64,000 nucleotides of DNA, taken from positions 27,979-91,978 of the forward strand of contig DIYJ01000002.1 in the NCBI GenBank assembly GCA_002428995.1, given 5' to 3'. The translations under genes were made by a program, and so were the position numbers. The notes beneath the pieces were generated by a model, which saw only the letters and a list, made by a program, of their open reading frames with translations, ran no database searches and was not told the DNA's origin. Each line of letters begins with the position of its first letter. Position 1 is the stretch's first letter. This DNA comes from Flavobacteriales bacterium UBA6057 (GTDB lineage: Bacteria; Bacteroidota; Bacteroidia; Flavobacteriales_G; Salibacteraceae). This document shows positions 42,901 through 54,804 of this stretch, piece by piece.

Positions 42901-45900
42901 CGGTGATGGAAGCGGTCACGGCACTGTTACTCCACAAGTAGCTGTAGGGCATGGTACCACCCGCGGCTGAAGCTGTGGCTCCGCCATTGAGGAATCCGTT
43001 GCAGGTGGCGTTTGAATCCACCACAGCACTGGAGACGAGCAGGGTCGGTTCTGAAATCGTGGCAAAGGCCGTGTCCGCAGCTCCAACATTGTCTGTCACA
43101 ATCACGGAGAAGGTTCCGGCTGCAAGGCCGCTGATGCTGTCAGTGGTGGCTCCCGTAGACCAGAGGTAGGTGTAGGGTGATTCACCATCAACGACTGTGG
43201 CTGCAATGTTTCCGTCCGTGAGCCCATTGCATGAAATGTCGGTTGCTGAAAGCGTCACACTTGGGGCACATGATTTGCCTCCATCGGTGATGTTCCAGTT
43301 AAACGTATCGGTTAAAATCATTCGTGCAGCTTCTCCTGCACAGTATTGTGAGCTTCCCGCATCGAAATCCACTCCATTTTGAACGGTTTGGGCCGCCCAA
43401 CCAATGAGTGTACTGTCATAATTATCCTTTGAAATCCCAGCCTGGAAGAACATGACGTCCATGGTTGTGACGCTGCTTACATCCCAAGCCGCGAGGCTTT
43501 GATCAAAAGAAATAGCCGTTCGGAACATCTGGATCATGTTCGTTACAGAACTCACATCCCAGTTGCTTAAATCGAGGTTTACGGAATCGTTCAGAGCAAA
43601 CATTTGCCGCATGTTGGTAGCAGAACTCACATCCCAGCTCCCAACATTCGGGCTCCAGTCAATTTCCTGGAAGGTTCCCTGGAAGTTGGTCACCGCACCT
43701 ACATCCCATGCGCTGATGTCCTGATCAAAAGAAGTCGCTTTGTTGAACAGAAAGCTCATGTTGGTTACGCTGTCCACATCCCAGGAACCAATGTCCTGGT
43801 TAAAGTTGGTGGCTCCGGCAAACATGGACGCCATGGTGGTGGCCGAGCTCATGTCCCAACCGCTGATGTCTGCATCAAAGGCAGCTGCATCGAAGAAGGC
43901 CAAGGAGAATATCTCCACGTTGCCCACATCCCAGCTTCCGATGGGCTGATTGAACACTACTGCGTCCTGAAAGATCCCGTTCATGTTGGTGACAGAATCC
44001 ACATCCCATGTGCTGATGTCCTGATTAAATACAGCAGCATCGCGGAACATCTGTTGCATCGTGGTCGCGCTGCTGGTGTTCCACGAACCGATGTTTTGGT
44101 TGAATGCAGATGCGAGTTGGAACATGTAAGAGAAGTTGGACACGTTGCCCACATTCCAGGATCCAATGTTTTGGTTGAACGCTGAAGCACTGGTAAACAT
44201 TTGTTGCATGCTCGTCACAGAACTTACATCCCAGCTGCTGAGGTCTTGATTAAAGGAAGATGCCTGATAGAACATGTTGTGCATGTCAGTGGCTGAGCTT
44301 ACATCCCAATGGTTCAGCGTGTCGTTGAAGTTGGTGCAGCTTTCAAACAGGTGAGAGAAGTTTGTCACCGAACTCAGGTCAGGAGCATCAGTTGCATTGA
44401 TCTGCATGTTGACACAGAGCTTAAACGATCCTTCCATGCTCTCCCATTGCTGGGATCCCCATTGCTCCACGCTCAGGAGTTTCTCGTTGTCCTTCTGTGG
44501 GGTTACCTGTGGGGCGAAAAATGCGAGGTAAGGATAGTCGCCTTTGATCTGAACGGTGTATGTGCCGGCCGTTCCATAGTCATGCGTAGCGTCTCCTGTG
44601 AATCCGAATTCGTCAAATGTTCCGTCACCGTCCCAGTCAACATCATAGTTGTAGGTAAAGCCGTTGCTCGTAGGAATGGTGATGGAGGTGCTATTAGAAA
44701 CCCCTGAGTTATCTGTTTTCCAGGTGGTCACGAAGAAGTCGGCCGGATCAATGACTTCCTGGGTGCTAATGAGCACACATCCATTGGCATCGGTCGCAGT
44801 CACGGTGTAGATTCCGGTGGGGACGTTGTTGAGGTCCTCCTGGGTAAAACCGTTGCTCCACACGTAAGAGTATGGACTGGTTCCACCTGTTACGGTGATG
44901 TCGATGCTATCAGGGCCGGTGATGGCAGAAAGGGCCAGCGAATCAGGTTCATTTACCACGATGGAAGTAGAATCTGTACATCCATTGGCATCGGTGATGG
45001 TTACTGAATAAGTTCCTCCATCCAGGTTGGTCAAAGCTGCTGTTGTCGCACCCGTATTCCAGGCAAATGAGTAGGCTGCGGTGCCGCCTGTTGCATTGGC
45101 TGAAATAGCGCCATCACCATCTCCATAACAATCGATGTCATTGGTCTGCGTTGCGCTGGCAACGAGTACCGCAGGCTCGGTAATGGTTACCGAATCAACG
45201 GCCATCAGGCTGTTGTCATCTGTTACGGTTACCACATAGGTTCCGGGACCAACTCCGGTGATGGATGCCGTTGTGGCTCCGTTGCTCCATGCATAGGTGT
45301 AAGGCATGGTGCCACCAACAAGAGAAGCCGTTGCTCCTCCGTCCATAAAGCTGTTGCAGCTGATGTTGGAGTCAAGGATCACCGTAAGGCTTGGACCTGA
45401 GGTGATGGTAAGAGAAGCGCTATCCGTGCAGCCGTTGTTATCGGTGATGGTGACGCTATAGGTCCCAGCTGATACTCCGGTGATGGAAGCTGTGGTCGCG
45501 GCATTACTCCAGGTATAGGTGTACGCTGCCGTTCCTCCAGTTGCCATCGCTGTGGCACCGCCTCCGTTTCCAATGTCGTTGGAGTCAAGCATTGCGGAAG
45601 CAACAAGCACTGTAGGTTCCGTAATCACGGCTAGCGAAGAATCAGTACAACCGTTTGCGTCTGTAATGGTCACGCTGTAGGTTCCAGCAGGTACTCCAGT
45701 AATGGATGCCGTTGTGGCGCTGTTGCTCCATTGGTAGGTGTAAGCTGCGGTGCCGCCTGTTGCGGAAGCGGTTGCTCCTCCATCAAAGAAGGTGTTGCAG
45801 GAGACGTTTGAATCAATCACAGTTGCAGCGATCAAAGCAACCGGCTCGGTGATCGTCACAGAGGCAGAATCTGTAGCTCCGTTCCCGTCTGTGATCGTCA

Positions 45901-48900
45901 CAGAGTAGGTTCCGGCTGCCACACCCGTAATCGATGCTGTAGTAGCACTGTTGTTCCAGGCGTAAGTGTAAGGCGTTGTTCCTCCCGTGGCAATGGCTGT
46001 TACTCCACCATCGAGGAAGCCATTGCAACTGACATTCGAATCTGTTGTGATGCTGGCGACAACTCCTTGAGGAACACAAGCTGAGTCAGCTGAGCCCGGT
46101 GAACCATAGACATCAAATCCATTGATTGGACCTTCCACGTCTGGTGTTGTCGAAATCGTCCAGTTTGCTCCGTCCGAGTTGTCGCTTGTCGGATCGCAAA
46201 GCACAATGGTCGGGCCGTCTCCATCGGGATTGGGAGGTCCGAGTGGCCATGGTGCCACGTCATCGTATCGAAGAGAGTCAATGAGGTTGTTTGATGCATC
46301 CTTAATTGCAATAGGTTCACCTCCATTGCTCAAACCATCGGAAGTCCACTGGACAACATTCACGTTTCCGAAGCGATTTACGATCGATTGAGAGTCTGAT
46401 GCTACAGCAAGATATTCTCCTGGTCCAATGGAAATATTGGGAAAGGTGTAGTTGATACCACTGGTGAATGAACATCCGTTCATGTTTACAGGGGATGAAC
46501 TGGTGTTATAGAGTTCAATAAATTCTGTTGTGTCGCTTCCGGACTCTGGTGGATTATAGTTGATTTCTGTGATGACAATCACTCCGGGAGCTGGCGCAAT
46601 GGGTGCGATAAAGGTGACCGAACCACTATCGAAACATCCGTTGATATCGGTTACCGACACGGTGTATGTTCCACCTCCAAGGCTGGAGATGCTGTTGGTC
46701 GTGGCCCCGGTGCTCCAGAGGTAAGTGAAGGGAGCCGTACCACCCATAGGTGAAGCAGTGGCCTCCCCGTCAGAGGCACCTGCTGTGCTGATTTGGGTAG
46801 TGATGACAGGGTTTGCGTCCAGAATAGTAGGCTCGGTGACGATCACGGAGTTAGAGTTGGTGTCTCCCAGGTCATCTGTCACGGTTACCGTGTAAACTCC
46901 TGCTGCCAGTCCGGTGATGGAAGAATCTGTCGATCCGTTGCTCCAGGCGTATGTGAAAGGCGCTACACCGTTCACCGCGCTGGCGGTGACACCACCATCT
47001 GCATCGCCATTACAGGAAACAGTCGAGTCGATGGTAATCGAAGCGAAGAGGCCTTGGCATGCAGGATCTACCGTCACGGTCCAGTCATCTGATACGTTGA
47101 AGTAATCCAAAGAGAGGTCCAGGCTATAGGCTCCCCCTGTGATTGCTCCAGTGAGCATTAAAGTGTCGCTGGTAGAAACGGTACTTCCTCCTACAGACCA
47201 TACCTTATCGTAGAGTGGCGCTGCATTAAATCCTGGCAACTCCACCAGCGTATCTGTATGGACGATATCCTGCGCGGAAGCGGTTCCGTCATAACCATGC
47301 GGTCCAAAATCTTTGAGTGTAAACAAACCTCCATCGCATTCACTTTTCATGGGATAGTAGGCCTTGAGATTGGCATACTTCGGGTGTGAGTTGTCAATGG
47401 AAGCGGCCATGATCATGGCGATGTCCGCAGAGTCAAGCACTTCGTTCCAAATGCTGACTTCGGCCATGTCGCCATCATAGAAGTTACCGGTGCTGGATCC
47501 GTCAAATTCCTGGCCGAGCGAGATGCGGTTTCCTGAGCTGATGGACTGCCCATTGGTAAAGGAATTGGCGGCCACACCGTCTACCCAAAACTGGGTGAAG
47601 TTGGAGGCTTCGTCATAGGTGTAGCCTACAAAGTGCCACAAGCCATCGGTGACCACTACTCCCGAGTTTCGGGTGTTTCCACCATCGAAGATGTAGAGCT
47701 GTTCGTTGGTGTTGATGCCGAAGTTGGTAATGGTAGCAGTACCACTCGAGTTGATGCCTACCATGATGTCCTGGCTGCTGTTCACCTGATCGGGTTCACG
47801 CATCCACAGGAACACAGAGCGATTGGTGTTGATGAGGCTGTCTACAGCACCATTGACTTCGATCCAATCGCCATCCGAGTTTTCGAAGGTGGCAAAAGGT
47901 GTCAAATTCGTGGAGGCCACTGCCATGAGGGTATCACACACAAGAGTATCCATCAAGGTGTCTTGGTTCAGCTGGTTGAAGTCGATGGTCAGATCAATCA
48001 CCAGTGCGCTGTCTCCACTTCCGGTCATCACCGTGTCCATGTAGACTCCAGTAGAATCGAAGGTTGCTCCGCTGGGGGCTGTGTACACAGAGTCGTCACA
48101 GACCTTCACACTGAATGAAGTACAGCCCATGTTCACATCATCGCTGCCGCTGATGAAATTGGAAGAAGTGCCCGAAAGAGCAAATCCGTTCAGGTCGCCA
48201 TCGTGGCCGTTTCCTGAATTGTCAAAAAGCTGGCTGAATACCGAGTTGTCAATTCCGGGAAGGCCTTGATTAAAGGTGTAATAAGCGACCAGATTGGGAT
48301 CGCCTCCGTTGATTTCGCAGAAGCGATCGCCAGAAATTTCACTTGCGGTGCGTGCGCTTTTCCAAAGGCGCAGATCATCCACAGCACCGTTGAAAAAGTC
48401 GCTGGCGCCACTGTTGTCCCATTCCTGGCCAAGGGACCATTGATCGCTGGAAGCAAAGGAAGGTGTGCTGTTGCTTTCCGAATCCATGAACTGACCATCG
48501 AGGTAATAGTTGATGGTGCCGTTGTCGAAGGTGAAAGCCACGTGGTGCCATTGGTCATCTCGGATGTCAGGACCGTTCATTTGGTCGGAAGACGATCCCA
48601 CGTCAAATTCCCAAACACCGTCATCGAGCTTGATAAACATGCGCGCACCATCCGAAGAGGTGTTTACTGCGAAGAGAAAGTCATTTCCAGATTGGGCGGG
48701 ATCAACCTTCACCCAGGATTCAACGGTGAATGCAGTCACACCCACCATATCATTGGCTACTGCATCGATGTTCACGTAATCACCGCTGCCATCGAAGTCC
48801 AGGCCGTTGAGCCCGGAGCCGAGGCCCTGGATGCGGAATTGAAAAATGCTGTCTTCGGAGTTGTTGTTGATGAATACATCGGCCGTATCAAAGCCAGGTG

Positions 48901-50122
48901 CCGTAGGCGTAAAACTGATCGTGAAGGAAGTGGAGTCTCCTGGGAGCAAGCTTGTTGCACTTACGCTGCTGACCAGCGCAAACTGGCTGCCACTGACCAA
49001 ATCAATGGTTGGGCTTCCAGTCAGGTCAAGCGTGTCCGAGCCTTCATTGACGATGTAGAAGGTCTTTGTGATGGAACCTCCATTAAAAACGGTGGAGCCA
49101 AAGTCGGTGTTGTCCGTGCTGGACGGGAACGTATCGTTTTGATTGATGGATACTCCGTTTCCGAAGAGTGAGATGCCTGCCTCTCCTCCGGTTCCTGTAA
49201 GTGAGACCGTGGAAGTTGCTGTGCAGGTGGTGTCAGAGAAAGTGATGTCAATATCCGCAGTTCGCACACCTCCGGCAGAGGGCGAGAAGGCAATTTCAAT
49301 GAGGGTAGAATCTCCAACAGCAAGATTGGAATCAGGCAAAGTGACTACCGTGAAATCCGAAGCGTTTGTTCCGGCAATGGTGATACCGCTGTCTATGTCA
49401 ATGACCACATCCTCTTGGCGATCGTTTTTGATGTAAAAACCAAGTGTCTGCGATAAGCCGCCAACCTCAAGCGTATCATAAGTTATTGCTGACGGCACAG
49501 TGAGCGGGGCGCAGGCTTCCGCAAATTCAAAGGTCAAGTCCACATTGGTGCTCAAGCCAATTCCAGCCTGTTGGTTTTCGTTGAATACCAAGAGGTAATA
49601 ATCTCCAGCCGGAAAGAAGCCAGACTGACTGGGTGAATTGAAATCGTAGACGGAGGTTAAGTTCGGATTGGTGCTGGAGGGAACCTGACCGAAGGGCGTA
49701 TTGTCCCAACCATTATAATGCCTTCCAAGAAGCAATGTGTCTCTAAATCCACAAAAGTTTCCCGGTGACCCGGAGATAAAGGTAATGTCACCGTAGCCAG
49801 TGACGGGACTTGTGTTGGCGTAATAAGCAATGATGGACCCGGCCAGCGGGGTGAAGCCGTTCATTTCCACACGCAACACTCCGTCAGAAGGAAGAGTCAC
49901 CTTGTACACCTGTACGGAGCAACATGGCAGCGTGAAGCAGGCTCCTTGCATACCGACAGCTGTTTCGCCACTGCCGGTGTTTACGTTGGAGATGGTGGTG
50001 GGGAAACTGTTGACCACCACAGGGTTGAGAATGCCTTGTGCTTGCAGAGTATTCCAGCCGCAAAGGCTGAGTAGGGTTCCGAGGAAAAGGCTGGTCAGTA
50101 GGACTCTAAATGACGCATTCAT
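39956..50122 (-). CDS. Giant 3388-residue mosaic T9SS type A protein (adhesin-like)
   Basis: Signal peptide at the start ([23 protein letters not shown]). Domains in approximate order: a Cys-rich N-terminal region (1-200), two choice-of-anchor D modules (200-440), LamG (440-650), a second LamG (740-930), two SprB-type repeats (1010-1175), a lamin-tail domain (1177-1344; [20 protein letters not shown]), six SprB-type repeats (1345-1785), a BspA/DUF285 region with [24 protein letters not shown] units (1890-2265), four SprB repeats (2280-2588), six HYR-like repeats (2589-3069), Ig-like modules, and a type A sorting domain at the end ([16 protein letters not shown]). Surface adhesion or gliding-related roles are inferred from SprB, not shown. 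Confidence 0.88.
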   Translation of the reverse strand: MNASFRVLLTSLFLGTLLSLCGWNTLQAQGILNPVVVNSFPTTISNVNTGSGETAVGMQGACFTLPCCSVQVYKVTLPSDGVLRVEMNGFTPLAGSIIAYYANTSPVTGYGDITFISGSPGNFCGFRDTLLLGRHYNGWDNTPFGQVPSSTNPNLTSVYDFNSPSQSGFFPAGDYYLLVFNENQQAGIGLSTNVDLTFEFAEACAPLTVPSAITYDTLEVGGLSQTLGFYIKNDRQEDVVIDIDSGITIAGTNASDFTVVTLPDSNLAVGDSTLIEIAFSPSAGGVRTADIDITFSDTTCTATSTVSLTGTGGEAGISLFGNGVSINQNDTFPSSTDNTDFGSTVFNGGSITKTFYIVNEGSDTLDLTGSPTIDLVSGSQFALVSSVSATSLLPGDSTSFTISFTPTAPGFDTADVFINNNSEDSIFQFRIQGLGSGLNGLDFDGSGDYVNIDAVANDMVGVTAFTVESWVKVDPAQSGNDFLFAVNTSSDGARMFIKLDDGVWEFDVGSSSDQMNGPDIRDDQWHHVAFTFDNGTINYYLDGQFMDSESNSTPSFASSDQWSLGQEWDNSGASDFFNGAVDDLRLWKSARTASEISGDRFCEINGGDPNLVAYYTFNQGLPGIDNSVFSQLFDNSGNGHDGDLNGFALSGTSSNFISGSDDVNMGCTSFSVKVCDDSVYTAPSGATFDSTGVYMDTVMTGSGDSALVIDLTIDFNQLNQDTLMDTLVCDTLMAVASTNLTPFATFENSDGDWIEVNGAVDSLINTNRSVFLWMREPDQVNSSQDIMVGINSSGTATITNFGINTNEQLYIFDGGNTRNSGVVVTDGLWHFVGYTYDEASNFTQFWVDGVAANSFTNGQSISSGNRISLGQEFDGSSTGNFYDGDMAEVSIWNEVLDSADIAMIMAASIDNSHPKYANLKAYYPMKSECDGGLFTLKDFGPHGYDGTASAQDIVHTDTLVELPGFNAAPLYDKVWSVGGSTVSTSDTLMLTGAITGGAYSLDLSLDYFNVSDDWTVTVDPACQGLFASITIDSTVSCNGDADGGVTASAVNGVAPFTYAWSNGSTDSSITGLAAGVYTVTVTDDLGDTNSNSVIVTEPTILDANPVITTQISTAGASDGEATASPMGGTAPFTYLWSTGATTNSISSLGGGTYTVSVTDINGCFDSGSVTFIAPIAPAPGVIVITEINYNPPESGSDTTEFIELYNTSSSPVNMNGCSFTSGINYTFPNISIGPGEYLAVASDSQSIVNRFGNVNVVQWTSDGLSNGGEPIAIKDASNNLIDSLRYDDVAPWPLGPPNPDGDGPTIVLCDPTSDNSDGANWTISTTPDVEGPINGFDVYGSPGSADSACVPQGVVASITTDSNVSCNGFLDGGVTAIATGGTTPYTYAWNNSATTASITGVAAGTYSVTITDGNGATDSASVTITEPVALIAATVIDSNVSCNTFFDGGATASATGGTAAYTYQWSNSATTASITGVPAGTYSVTITDANGCTDSSLAVITEPTVLVASAMLDSNDIGNGGGATAMATGGTAAYTYTWSNAATTASITGVSAGTYSVTITDNNGCTDSASLTITSGPSLTVILDSNISCNSFMDGGATASLVGGTMPYTYAWSNGATTASITGVGPGTYVVTVTDDNSLMAVDSVTITEPAVLVASATQTNDIDCYGDGDGAISANATGGTAAYSFAWNTGATTAALTNLDGGTYSVTITDANGCTDSTSIVVNEPDSLALSAITGPDSIDITVTGGTSPYSYVWSNGFTQEDLNNVPTGIYTVTATDANGCVLISTQEVIDPADFFVTTWKTDNSGVSNSTSITIPTSNGFTYNYDVDWDGDGTFDEFGFTGDATHDYGTAGTYTVQIKGDYPYLAFFAPQVTPQKDNEKLLSVEQWGSQQWESMEGSFKLCVNMQINATDAPDLSSVTNFSHLFESCTNFNDTLNHWDVSSATDMHNMFYQASSFNQDLSSWDVSSVTSMQQMFTSASAFNQNIGSWNVGNVSNFSYMFQLASAFNQNIGSWNTSSATTMQQMFRDAAVFNQDISTWDVDSVTNMNGIFQDAVVFNQPIGSWDVGNVEIFSLAFFDAAAFDADISGWDMSSATTMASMFAGATNFNQDIGSWDVDSVTNMSFLFNKATSFDQDISAWDVGAVTNFQGTFQEIDWSPNVGSWDVSSATNMRQMFALNDSVNLDLSNWDVSSVTNMIQMFRTAISFDQSLAAWDVSSVTTMDVMFFQAGISKDNYDSTLIGWAAQTVQNGVDFDAGSSQYCAGEAARMILTDTFNWNITDGGKSCAPSVTLSATDISCNGLTDGNIAATVVDGESPYTYLWSTGATTDSISGLAAGTFSVIVTDNVGAADTAFATISEPTLLVSSAVVDSNATCNGFLNGGATASAAGGTMPYSYLWSNSAVTASITGVAAGTYSVTITDANGCTDSSSVVITEPSALVAATVVDSNISCNGLLDGGGTASATGGTMPYTYNWSNAATTASITGVAGGTYSVTITDANGCTDSASMNIAEPAVLQLTVNVDSNESCTGLANGGLTAQPTGGTMPYTYNWSNAATTGSITSLAAGTYSVTVTDANGCTDSGSESIIISDVVAPTVITRNLTVYLDASGQASITAAQIDSASFDACGINSLSLDASSFNCADVGTNTVTLTVEDVNSNSNTGTATVTVMDTIAPTVHTQNVTLYLDANGQATLTAAAVDSASFDNCLIASIALDSTSFDCSEVGTNTVTLTVSDVNGNVATGTAIVNVMDTLNPTVAVQDLTVYLDANGEVTITPAMVDNGSTDNCGIASLSLDSTHFVCGEIGANPVVLTATDANGNSASGTAIITVLDTLAPSVVTQDIIVYLDANGEVTITPAMVDNGSVDNCGIDFQFLDSTHFDCGEIGPNTVILTSTDLFGNSDTASAIVTVMDTLDPTVITQDITIYLDANGEASTTAAAINNGSFDNCGINTVTLDSTDFDCSEVGANTVVLTITDVNGNSDTASAIVTVLDTLDPTVITQDITIYLDANGEASTTAAAINNGSFDNCGINTVVLDSTNFNCNETGANTVTLTVTDDNGNIATATAVVTVLDTIAPDLTVASNTAVCATDAAGTVVSFTNLASDNCDTLGIVQTAGLPSGSVFPIGITTNVFEVSDPSGNVTTDSFSVEVYAFPVLSIDAIGTLCETADEVSLNGLPAGGVFSGDGVTGNSFDPTAVDAGNQEIVYTYTTPENCVYNTNIFVTVRENPVVELGSFPDSICLELEVVACPVATPAGGVYSGPGVDSILFFTETAGIGEHWITYTFEDQYGCVGFDSTLATVYQCIDPLSVDALPVSSFESKVYPNPNRGTFTVEHNHSEPLELRIFSADGALVRYIPALQNQEEVTLDQWSQGMFFLQLTGNNIRETKRIVVQ
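40915..42355 (-). repeat. Six 240-bp tandem HYR-like coding repeats
   Basis: Within the giant gene, a unit encoding about 80 residues ([45 protein letters not shown]) is repeated six times with a strict 240-bp period. The last two units in reading order (about 40920-41400) are nearly identical in DNA, the first two are more diverged, suggesting that the array grew by recent duplication at its C-terminal end. Confidence 0.85.
43330..44420 (-). repeat. BspA/DUF285 repeat region
   Basis: About a dozen or more coding units of roughly 70-75 bases with a W-D-V/M-[SGD]-S/A-x-T-x-M-x-x-M-F core and FNQ/FDQ starts. They lie inside the giant gene between the two blocks of SprB-type repeats. Confidence 0.85.
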
Positions 50123-50226
50123 AAGCTTAGCAGATTCTTTGCAGCTACGAAATTGAATGCCGGACCAGATCTCTAAAACTTTATGTGCTGAACGTCTGCG
50201 ATGTTGTTCTGAACGACAAAATTTGG

Positions 50227-52191
50227 CTAAGCTTCCAGTGACGCAGTCGCTGAAGTGCCGCTGCCACGGGACGAAACCACGTTCAGCTTGCCCCTGTATG
50301 CATCGATGCGGTTTTGCATGGTCAGCAATCCGAAGCCTTTCTGCAGCTCCGGGTCAAATCCCACTCCGTTGTCTTCTACATGGAGCAGCAGACGACCCTG
50401 ATTCTGATAGAGCTGAACATTGACTTCGCTGGCCTGGGAATGCTTCAGCACATTGTTGACGAGTTCCTGAAATACACGATAGATCACCAACTCCACTTCA
50501 GCACTGTAGCGGGGCTTGAGGTTGAAATGCTCAAAATGGTACTGCATGCCCGAAGCCCGGAAGCTCTTGGCCAGAGCCTCTTCGATGGCGGATACAAGTC
50601 CCAGTTCACCCAGGGCGACTGGCATCATTTCATGCGAAATATCCCGGGCTTCCCGGGCTGTGTCGTCAATCAGGCTGGCCATGCCCTGCAGTTTCTCCGG
50701 TCGATCACTTTGCGAATCCTTTTGCAGCTGCTGAAACTGCATCTTCAATGCGGAGAGCTGTTGACCAATGCCATCGTGAATGTCTTTGGCAATGCGGCTG
50801 CGTTCTTTCTCCGTAGCCTGAAAAACAGCTTCCATTCCCCGTTCCTTTTCTGCGATCAGTGCTGCCTGCAACGCATTTTTCTGGCGTGTTTTAAACAGGC
50901 GATATGCTCCCCAGCCAATGAACACCAACGCCAGTGCAATAATCCCCAGCAAGAGTGTAAACAGCTTTTGCCGGCTAAGCTCATTGTTGAGCTGAGCGGT
51001 CTGGATCTGCTGCTCTGCCTCCAGTTCTTTCAGCTCCATCTCGGCATCGAAATCCGCTTCCATGCGCGCGATGCGCTTCGTCATGTCCTGATCGTAGATC
51101 GAGTCTCTCAGTGTGATGAATCGTTCGTGGTAGGCGAGGGCAGAATCCGCTTCCCCTTCATCCTTGAACAGCAGGTAGAGACCTTCACAGGCCTCCTTCT
51201 GATCGTAGCGCATGTCAAACAATTCTGCCAGCCGCAGACTCTCACGGTAGCTTGCCTCCGATTCTTCAGGTCGCCCCAGGCTCATGAGGATGGTTCCTGA
51301 ATTCAAATGACCATCCACTTGAATCTGCGCGTCTTCGCACTCCTCTCCCAGCCGTACCATTTTCTGTGTGTAGAAGAGTGCAGAATCGAGTTCCCGCGTT
51401 TTGAAAAAGTAGGAGCAGATGCCGGAGTAGGGGTAGGAAGCTAAGCATGGAAGTCCCATGCCTCTGTAGGTTTCAAGTGCCAATTCAAAACTCTTCTTGG
51501 CCTCTGGATTCAACTGCCGGGCCAGCACATTTCCAATGTTGTTGTGGCAGTTGGCGATCGTTCGGAGGTGCTGGAGTTCTTGTGCTTTTTCGATCGCATC
51601 CCGGTAAAAGAACAGGGCGAAACTGTCCTGTACTTGCACGTCATAAATCACACCCAGGTTGAGGCTTGCCTGCATGATGTATTCTGTGAGTTGAGCTTTG
51701 ATGGCTGCTTCTCGTGCTTCTTTGGCTTGTTGTACGGCCTCGTCAAAAAAGCCCTTCTGTCGGTAGGCCTTGGCAAGGGCAATTCCCGCTCCCACCCACA
51801 GTGCGGTATCTGTGATAGAAGCCGCGATGGTTTGAGAGCGCAATCCGGCTTCAATGGCAAGGTCGATCTTGCCTGTGCGGCTGTAGGCCGCAGATTGCAG
51901 ATTCAATGCTCTGGCCTGTCCTGCTTCATCGTTGATTTTCTGGGCTGCTGAGTCAGCTGATAGCGCCCATTCCAATGCCTGCAAGTCGTCAACACCGTGA
52001 AAGGTGAGCGAAAGTTGATTCATCACCCCCACCCGTTCGGAAGGGTTGAGTGAGCCGGTGTTCAGCACTTGGAGCAAGCTGTCCTGCTGTTTGGGAAGTT
52101 GTCCGTATCCCGTCCAGGAATAAGCGCACAGGAGCACTGCCAAAAACAGTTGACCTGCCCGGATTCTGCTATGTCTAGTGTACCAACCCAC
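50227..52191 (-). CDS. TPR-containing sensor histidine kinase (HisKA_3/NarX type)
   Basis: About 654 residues. No ATG precedes the signal segment; the likely start is the GTG at 52191, overlapping the regulator gene's end by 17 bases, followed by [20 protein letters not shown]. Residues about 60-400 are TPR repeats, followed by a coiled coil and one transmembrane helix ([20 protein letters not shown]). The kinase has [20 protein letters not shown] with the phospho-His, and an ATPase domain with [14 protein letters not shown] and [11 protein letters not shown]. Phosphotransfer to the adjacent NarL-type regulator (52175-52825) is expected. The periplasmic or cytosolic TPR input is not known. 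Confidence 0.85.
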   Translation of the reverse strand: MGWYTRHSRIRAGQLFLAVLLCAYSWTGYGQLPKQQDSLLQVLNTGSLNPSERVGVMNQLSLTFHGVDDLQALEWALSADSAAQKINDEAGQARALNLQSAAYSRTGKIDLAIEAGLRSQTIAASITDTALWVGAGIALAKAYRQKGFFDEAVQQAKEAREAAIKAQLTEYIMQASLNLGVIYDVQVQDSFALFFYRDAIEKAQELQHLRTIANCHNNIGNVLARQLNPEAKKSFELALETYRGMGLPCLASYPYSGICSYFFKTRELDSALFYTQKMVRLGEECEDAQIQVDGHLNSGTILMSLGRPEESEASYRESLRLAELFDMRYDQKEACEGLYLLFKDEGEADSALAYHERFITLRDSIYDQDMTKRIARMEADFDAEMELKELEAEQQIQTAQLNNELSRQKLFTLLLGIIALALVFIGWGAYRLFKTRQKNALQAALIAEKERGMEAVFQATEKERSRIAKDIHDGIGQQLSALKMQFQQLQKDSQSDRPEKLQGMASLIDDTAREARDISHEMMPVALGELGLVSAIEEALAKSFRASGMQYHFEHFNLKPRYSAEVELVIYRVFQELVNNVLKHSQASEVNVQLYQNQGRLLLHVEDNGVGFDPELQKGFGLLTMQNRIDAYRGKLNVVSSRGSGTSATASLEA

Positions 52192-52825
52192 TCTTGATGG
52201 CAAAACGGATGAGTCCAGCCAGGTTTTTGACTCCCAGCTTGGAATGAATGTTTTTGCGATGCGTCTCGATCGTTCGCTCAGAGAGGAACAGCCGTTCAGA
52301 GATTTCTCGTGTGGTAGCTCCAAGTCCGATCAATTCCAGCACTTCCTGCTCGCGGCTGCTGAGGAGTGACAGTCGGTTCCGTTCATCGCCTGAATGCAAG
52401 CTCGAACCTCGATCCACAAAAAGATCGGGAAGTGCATCGGCATGCACGTATTGCTTGCCCTGCGCGATCAGTCGGAGTCCCTGCAGGAACTCTTCTTCAT
52501 CGGCTGTCTTTACGAAGTAGCCGACAGCCCCGGTTTTAAATGCTCGCTCCACCGAAGTTTTATCGCTGTGCATCGTCACCATGCCCACCTTTCGTTGCGC
52601 GTCCTGGGCGAGAAGCTCTTTGAGGACTTCAAAACCCTTGATGTCGGGCAGGTCGATGTCGAGCAAGACAATGTCGGGATCAAGTGCGGGAACCTCCCGT
52701 AGGGCTGTGGTGCCCGTGCTGCATTCTCCAATGACTTCAAAGCCATCGCTCGTTTGGATGATCCTGGACAGGCCGTCTCTTACCAAATCATGGTCTTCTA
52801 CCAGGTATATGCGTTGGTTGGACAT
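52175..52825 (-). CDS. NarL/FixJ-family response regulator
   Basis: 216 residues. Receiver domain at 1-120 (IYLVEDHDLVRDGLSRII; phosphoacceptor Asp in IVLLDIDLPDIKG) and a LuxR-type HTH at 150-210 (LSSREQEVLELIGLGATTRE, ISERLFLSERTIETHRKN). First gene of an operon with the TPR histidine kinase; the kinase gene begins 17 bases before this one ends. Targets unknown. Confidence 0.92.
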   Translation of the reverse strand: MSNQRIYLVEDHDLVRDGLSRIIQTSDGFEVIGECSTGTTALREVPALDPDIVLLDIDLPDIKGFEVLKELLAQDAQRKVGMVTMHSDKTSVERAFKTGAVGYFVKTADEEEFLQGLRLIAQGKQYVHADALPDLFVDRGSSLHSGDERNRLSLLSSREQEVLELIGLGATTREISERLFLSERTIETHRKNIHSKLGVKNLAGLIRFAIKSGLVH

Positions 52826-52868
52826 GGGTAGGCTTCGGTTCTAACAAAGAAAGGAGTTCCATAAAAAT

Positions 52869-52905
52869 GCCCGGAATGGCTCAGGGTTAGCGTTCCATTC
52901 CGGGC
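52869..52905 (-). terminator. Terminator of the surface lipoprotein gene
   Basis: Perfect arms GCCCGGAATG and CATTCCGGGC separated by 17 bases; on the minus strand it is followed by ATTTTTATGG. It lies 24 bases after the stop of the lipoprotein gene (52930). Confidence 0.8.
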
Positions 52906-52929
52906 GAGCGAGACTCCAAGTAAATGCGC

Positions 52930-53901
52930 TTACTTAAAGAGTTTGAAACTGAAACTGATCGTTCGTTCGTCTGCCGGGTCCAGTCGGTTGACCACCACCA
53001 GATCCGTTACAGTTCCCGAAATCTCTCCATCGGTGACCTCATACGTGATGGGGTGATCGGCTGTCTTGGGCCCAAACTGTCCACCGTCAAACAGGTATTC
53101 TACATACACCCCTTCAACACCGGAAAAAGCATCGGTCAGGGTTCCGTCAGAGATGGTGGTGTTTTCGTTGGCTGTTTCTGTCATGAAGTCGATGCCCACG
53201 AAATTCAACGTGACTGTTTCTCCTTCAATCACACGTTGCAGGGTGACCGAGGATACCCAGAATTCGGAAGGGAAGGTGAACTCAGTCGTTCCCCAGCTTG
53301 CCGAGCGCGCGGTATTGCTGTTGATCGCATTCCCGTCAGGGTCATAAGCATAGGAAAAGCTCAACTCACCTGAAAAAGGCTCTTGCCAGCTTTGGAAGTT
53401 TTCAAGTTCAATGGAACTCAGTTTCACCTCCACCGTGCCGTCTGTTTTTTCGACTATCGAGAGGCTACTCGAACCGGGTGTTGTAGGAACGAGAACCCCT
53501 GAATTTCCGATGCCTGCCAGAAGCAGAACTTCATCGCTCGCAGGAACCAGGGTGTTAGCGTTGTCCGCGATTTTGTAGGTGCCCGGCTCGATCTCGTCCC
53601 CTTCAAAGACGAGGTCTACTGCGAAACTCTCTTGCCCGCTGATGCGCAAAAGGGTAGTCGTTCCGTTGCCGGTGGGTTCTGATGGTTTGTCCCAAAAGCC
53701 CAGCAATTCCACCGTTTGATCGCCAATTTCAGCGCTGTTGTCAGCCACATCCACGTCCACCCCACCTGGGTCATCGGGGTCTCCCGGATCCGGTTCCTGA
53801 GTGGTGGGTGGTGTGGTGTCATCGTCATCATCGTCTTTTTTGCAGCTCATGGGCAGAAGCATCAGGCCCATCAAGGCATACAGGAGGTAAGTAGGTTTCA
53901 T
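52930..53901 (-). CDS. Surface-exposed lipoprotein candidate
   Basis: 323 residues. The signal MKPTYLLYALMGLMLLPMSC is followed directly by KKDDDDDD, the acidic lipoprotein export signal of Bacteroidota, so it is likely to be transported to the cell surface. A Pro/Asp-rich linker (TTPPTTQEPDPGDPDDPGG) precedes about 270 residues of beta-rich domain with no recognised family (VELLGFWDKPSEPTG; VEYLFDGGQFGPKTADHPIT). Single gene with its own terminator. Confidence 0.8.
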   Translation of the reverse strand: MKPTYLLYALMGLMLLPMSCKKDDDDDDTTPPTTQEPDPGDPDDPGGVDVDVADNSAEIGDQTVELLGFWDKPSEPTGNGTTTLLRISGQESFAVDLVFEGDEIEPGTYKIADNANTLVPASDEVLLLAGIGNSGVLVPTTPGSSSLSIVEKTDGTVEVKLSSIELENFQSWQEPFSGELSFSYAYDPDGNAINSNTARSASWGTTEFTFPSEFWVSSVTLQRVIEGETVTLNFVGIDFMTETANENTTISDGTLTDAFSGVEGVYVEYLFDGGQFGPKTADHPITYEVTDGEISGTVTDLVVVNRLDPADERTISFSFKLFK

Positions 53902-54018
53902 TACTTGTGAGTTTTGGCCAAAATTCCTCCACCATCACCTGCCGGTTTTAAGGGATGCAGGGTATTGTACTACGTAGAAATGGGTATTGATCCTCCCGGG
54001 ATGGCCTGAAATCAGAGC

Positions 54019-54750
54019 TTATTTCAGCTGCACTGCCTTCAACAGCTCCTCGCGATAGGTCTTGCCGATGGGAATTCGCTGCTCTCCGATGTGTACGTTC
54101 AGCGAGTTGATGGCATCCAGGTGATCCAGGTTGACTGCATAGGAGCGATGTGTTCGGAAAAAGCTGCCGGGCAGTCCGTCCACGAAGTCGTTCATGCTGC
54201 TTCGCACCAGGAACTTCTTTTGATCCTTGGTGTAGAGCTCTACATAAACATGATCGCTTTTCACAAAGAGGATGTCGGCAAACCGGACTTTGTGAAAGAG
54301 GTCCTTATCCTTTACAAAAACTGCATCCTTGATGCGAATCTGCTCCGCATCTGGCTTTTCGGTGGTGGGCTCTGCAGATTGATGATTGTACAGCGCCATT
54401 TCGATGGATGTGTACAGGTCATCCCGGTTGAAAGGCTTCACCAGGTAGGCCGGTGGCTTGAGCTTCTTGGCTCTTTCCACGGTGCGAGGATCCGCATTGG
54501 AAGTGAGAAAGATGAACGGGAGATCATAGTCTTCCTTCAGCTTCCAGGCCAGATCTACTCCGTCTTTGCTGCCCGCTAGTTGTATGTCGAGAATGCAGAG
54601 ATCTGGAAGTTCTTCCTCCACTGTTTCCAGCGCTTCTGAGTAGTTGATCGCAGGCTCGAGCACCTCGTATCCCAGGTTTTCCAGGATGCGGGCAATGTTG
54701 TCAGCGATGACAATCTCGTCCTCCACGATCAATATTTTCATCTTACTCAT
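54019..54750 (-). CDS. LytTR-family response regulator
   Basis: 243 residues (second ATG at 54741). Receiver at 4-125 (KILIVEDEIVIADNIARILE; Asp in DLCILDIQLAGSKDG; Lys in YLVKPF). The DNA-binding LytTR domain is at about 145-240 (VRFADILFVKSDHVYVELYT, FFRTHRSYAVNLDHLDAI, GEQRIPIGKTYREELL). LytTR regulators in Bacteroidota typically pair with HisKA_2 or LytS-type kinases; two HisKA_2 kinases are encoded a little over 1 kb away on the other strand, so they are candidate partners. Confidence 0.92.
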   Translation of the reverse strand: MSKMKILIVEDEIVIADNIARILENLGYEVLEPAINYSEALETVEEELPDLCILDIQLAGSKDGVDLAWKLKEDYDLPFIFLTSNADPRTVERAKKLKPPAYLVKPFNRDDLYTSIEMALYNHQSAEPTTEKPDAEQIRIKDAVFVKDKDLFHKVRFADILFVKSDHVYVELYTKDQKKFLVRSSMNDFVDGLPGSFFRTHRSYAVNLDHLDAINSLNVHIGEQRIPIGKTYREELLKAVQLK

Positions 54751-54804
54751 AAGGATAACTGCTGCAACAGCTTTACGTGTAGCAAAGTTAGAGGGTTGTG
54801 GTTG

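Noticed and set aside
40915..46100. Regular repeats that might suggest a CRISPR array
   Set aside because: Units are 70-240 bp, in frame, and encode HYR, SprB and BspA protein modules; there are no unique spacers and no cas genes.
48266..49171. 301-residue plus-strand ORF inside the giant gene
   Set aside because: Antisense to LamG and anchor-D modules that are clearly coding; no start region or family.
50314..51300. 328-residue plus-strand ORF
   Set aside because: Antisense to the TPR histidine kinase; Gln/Leu/Phe-rich shadow without motifs.
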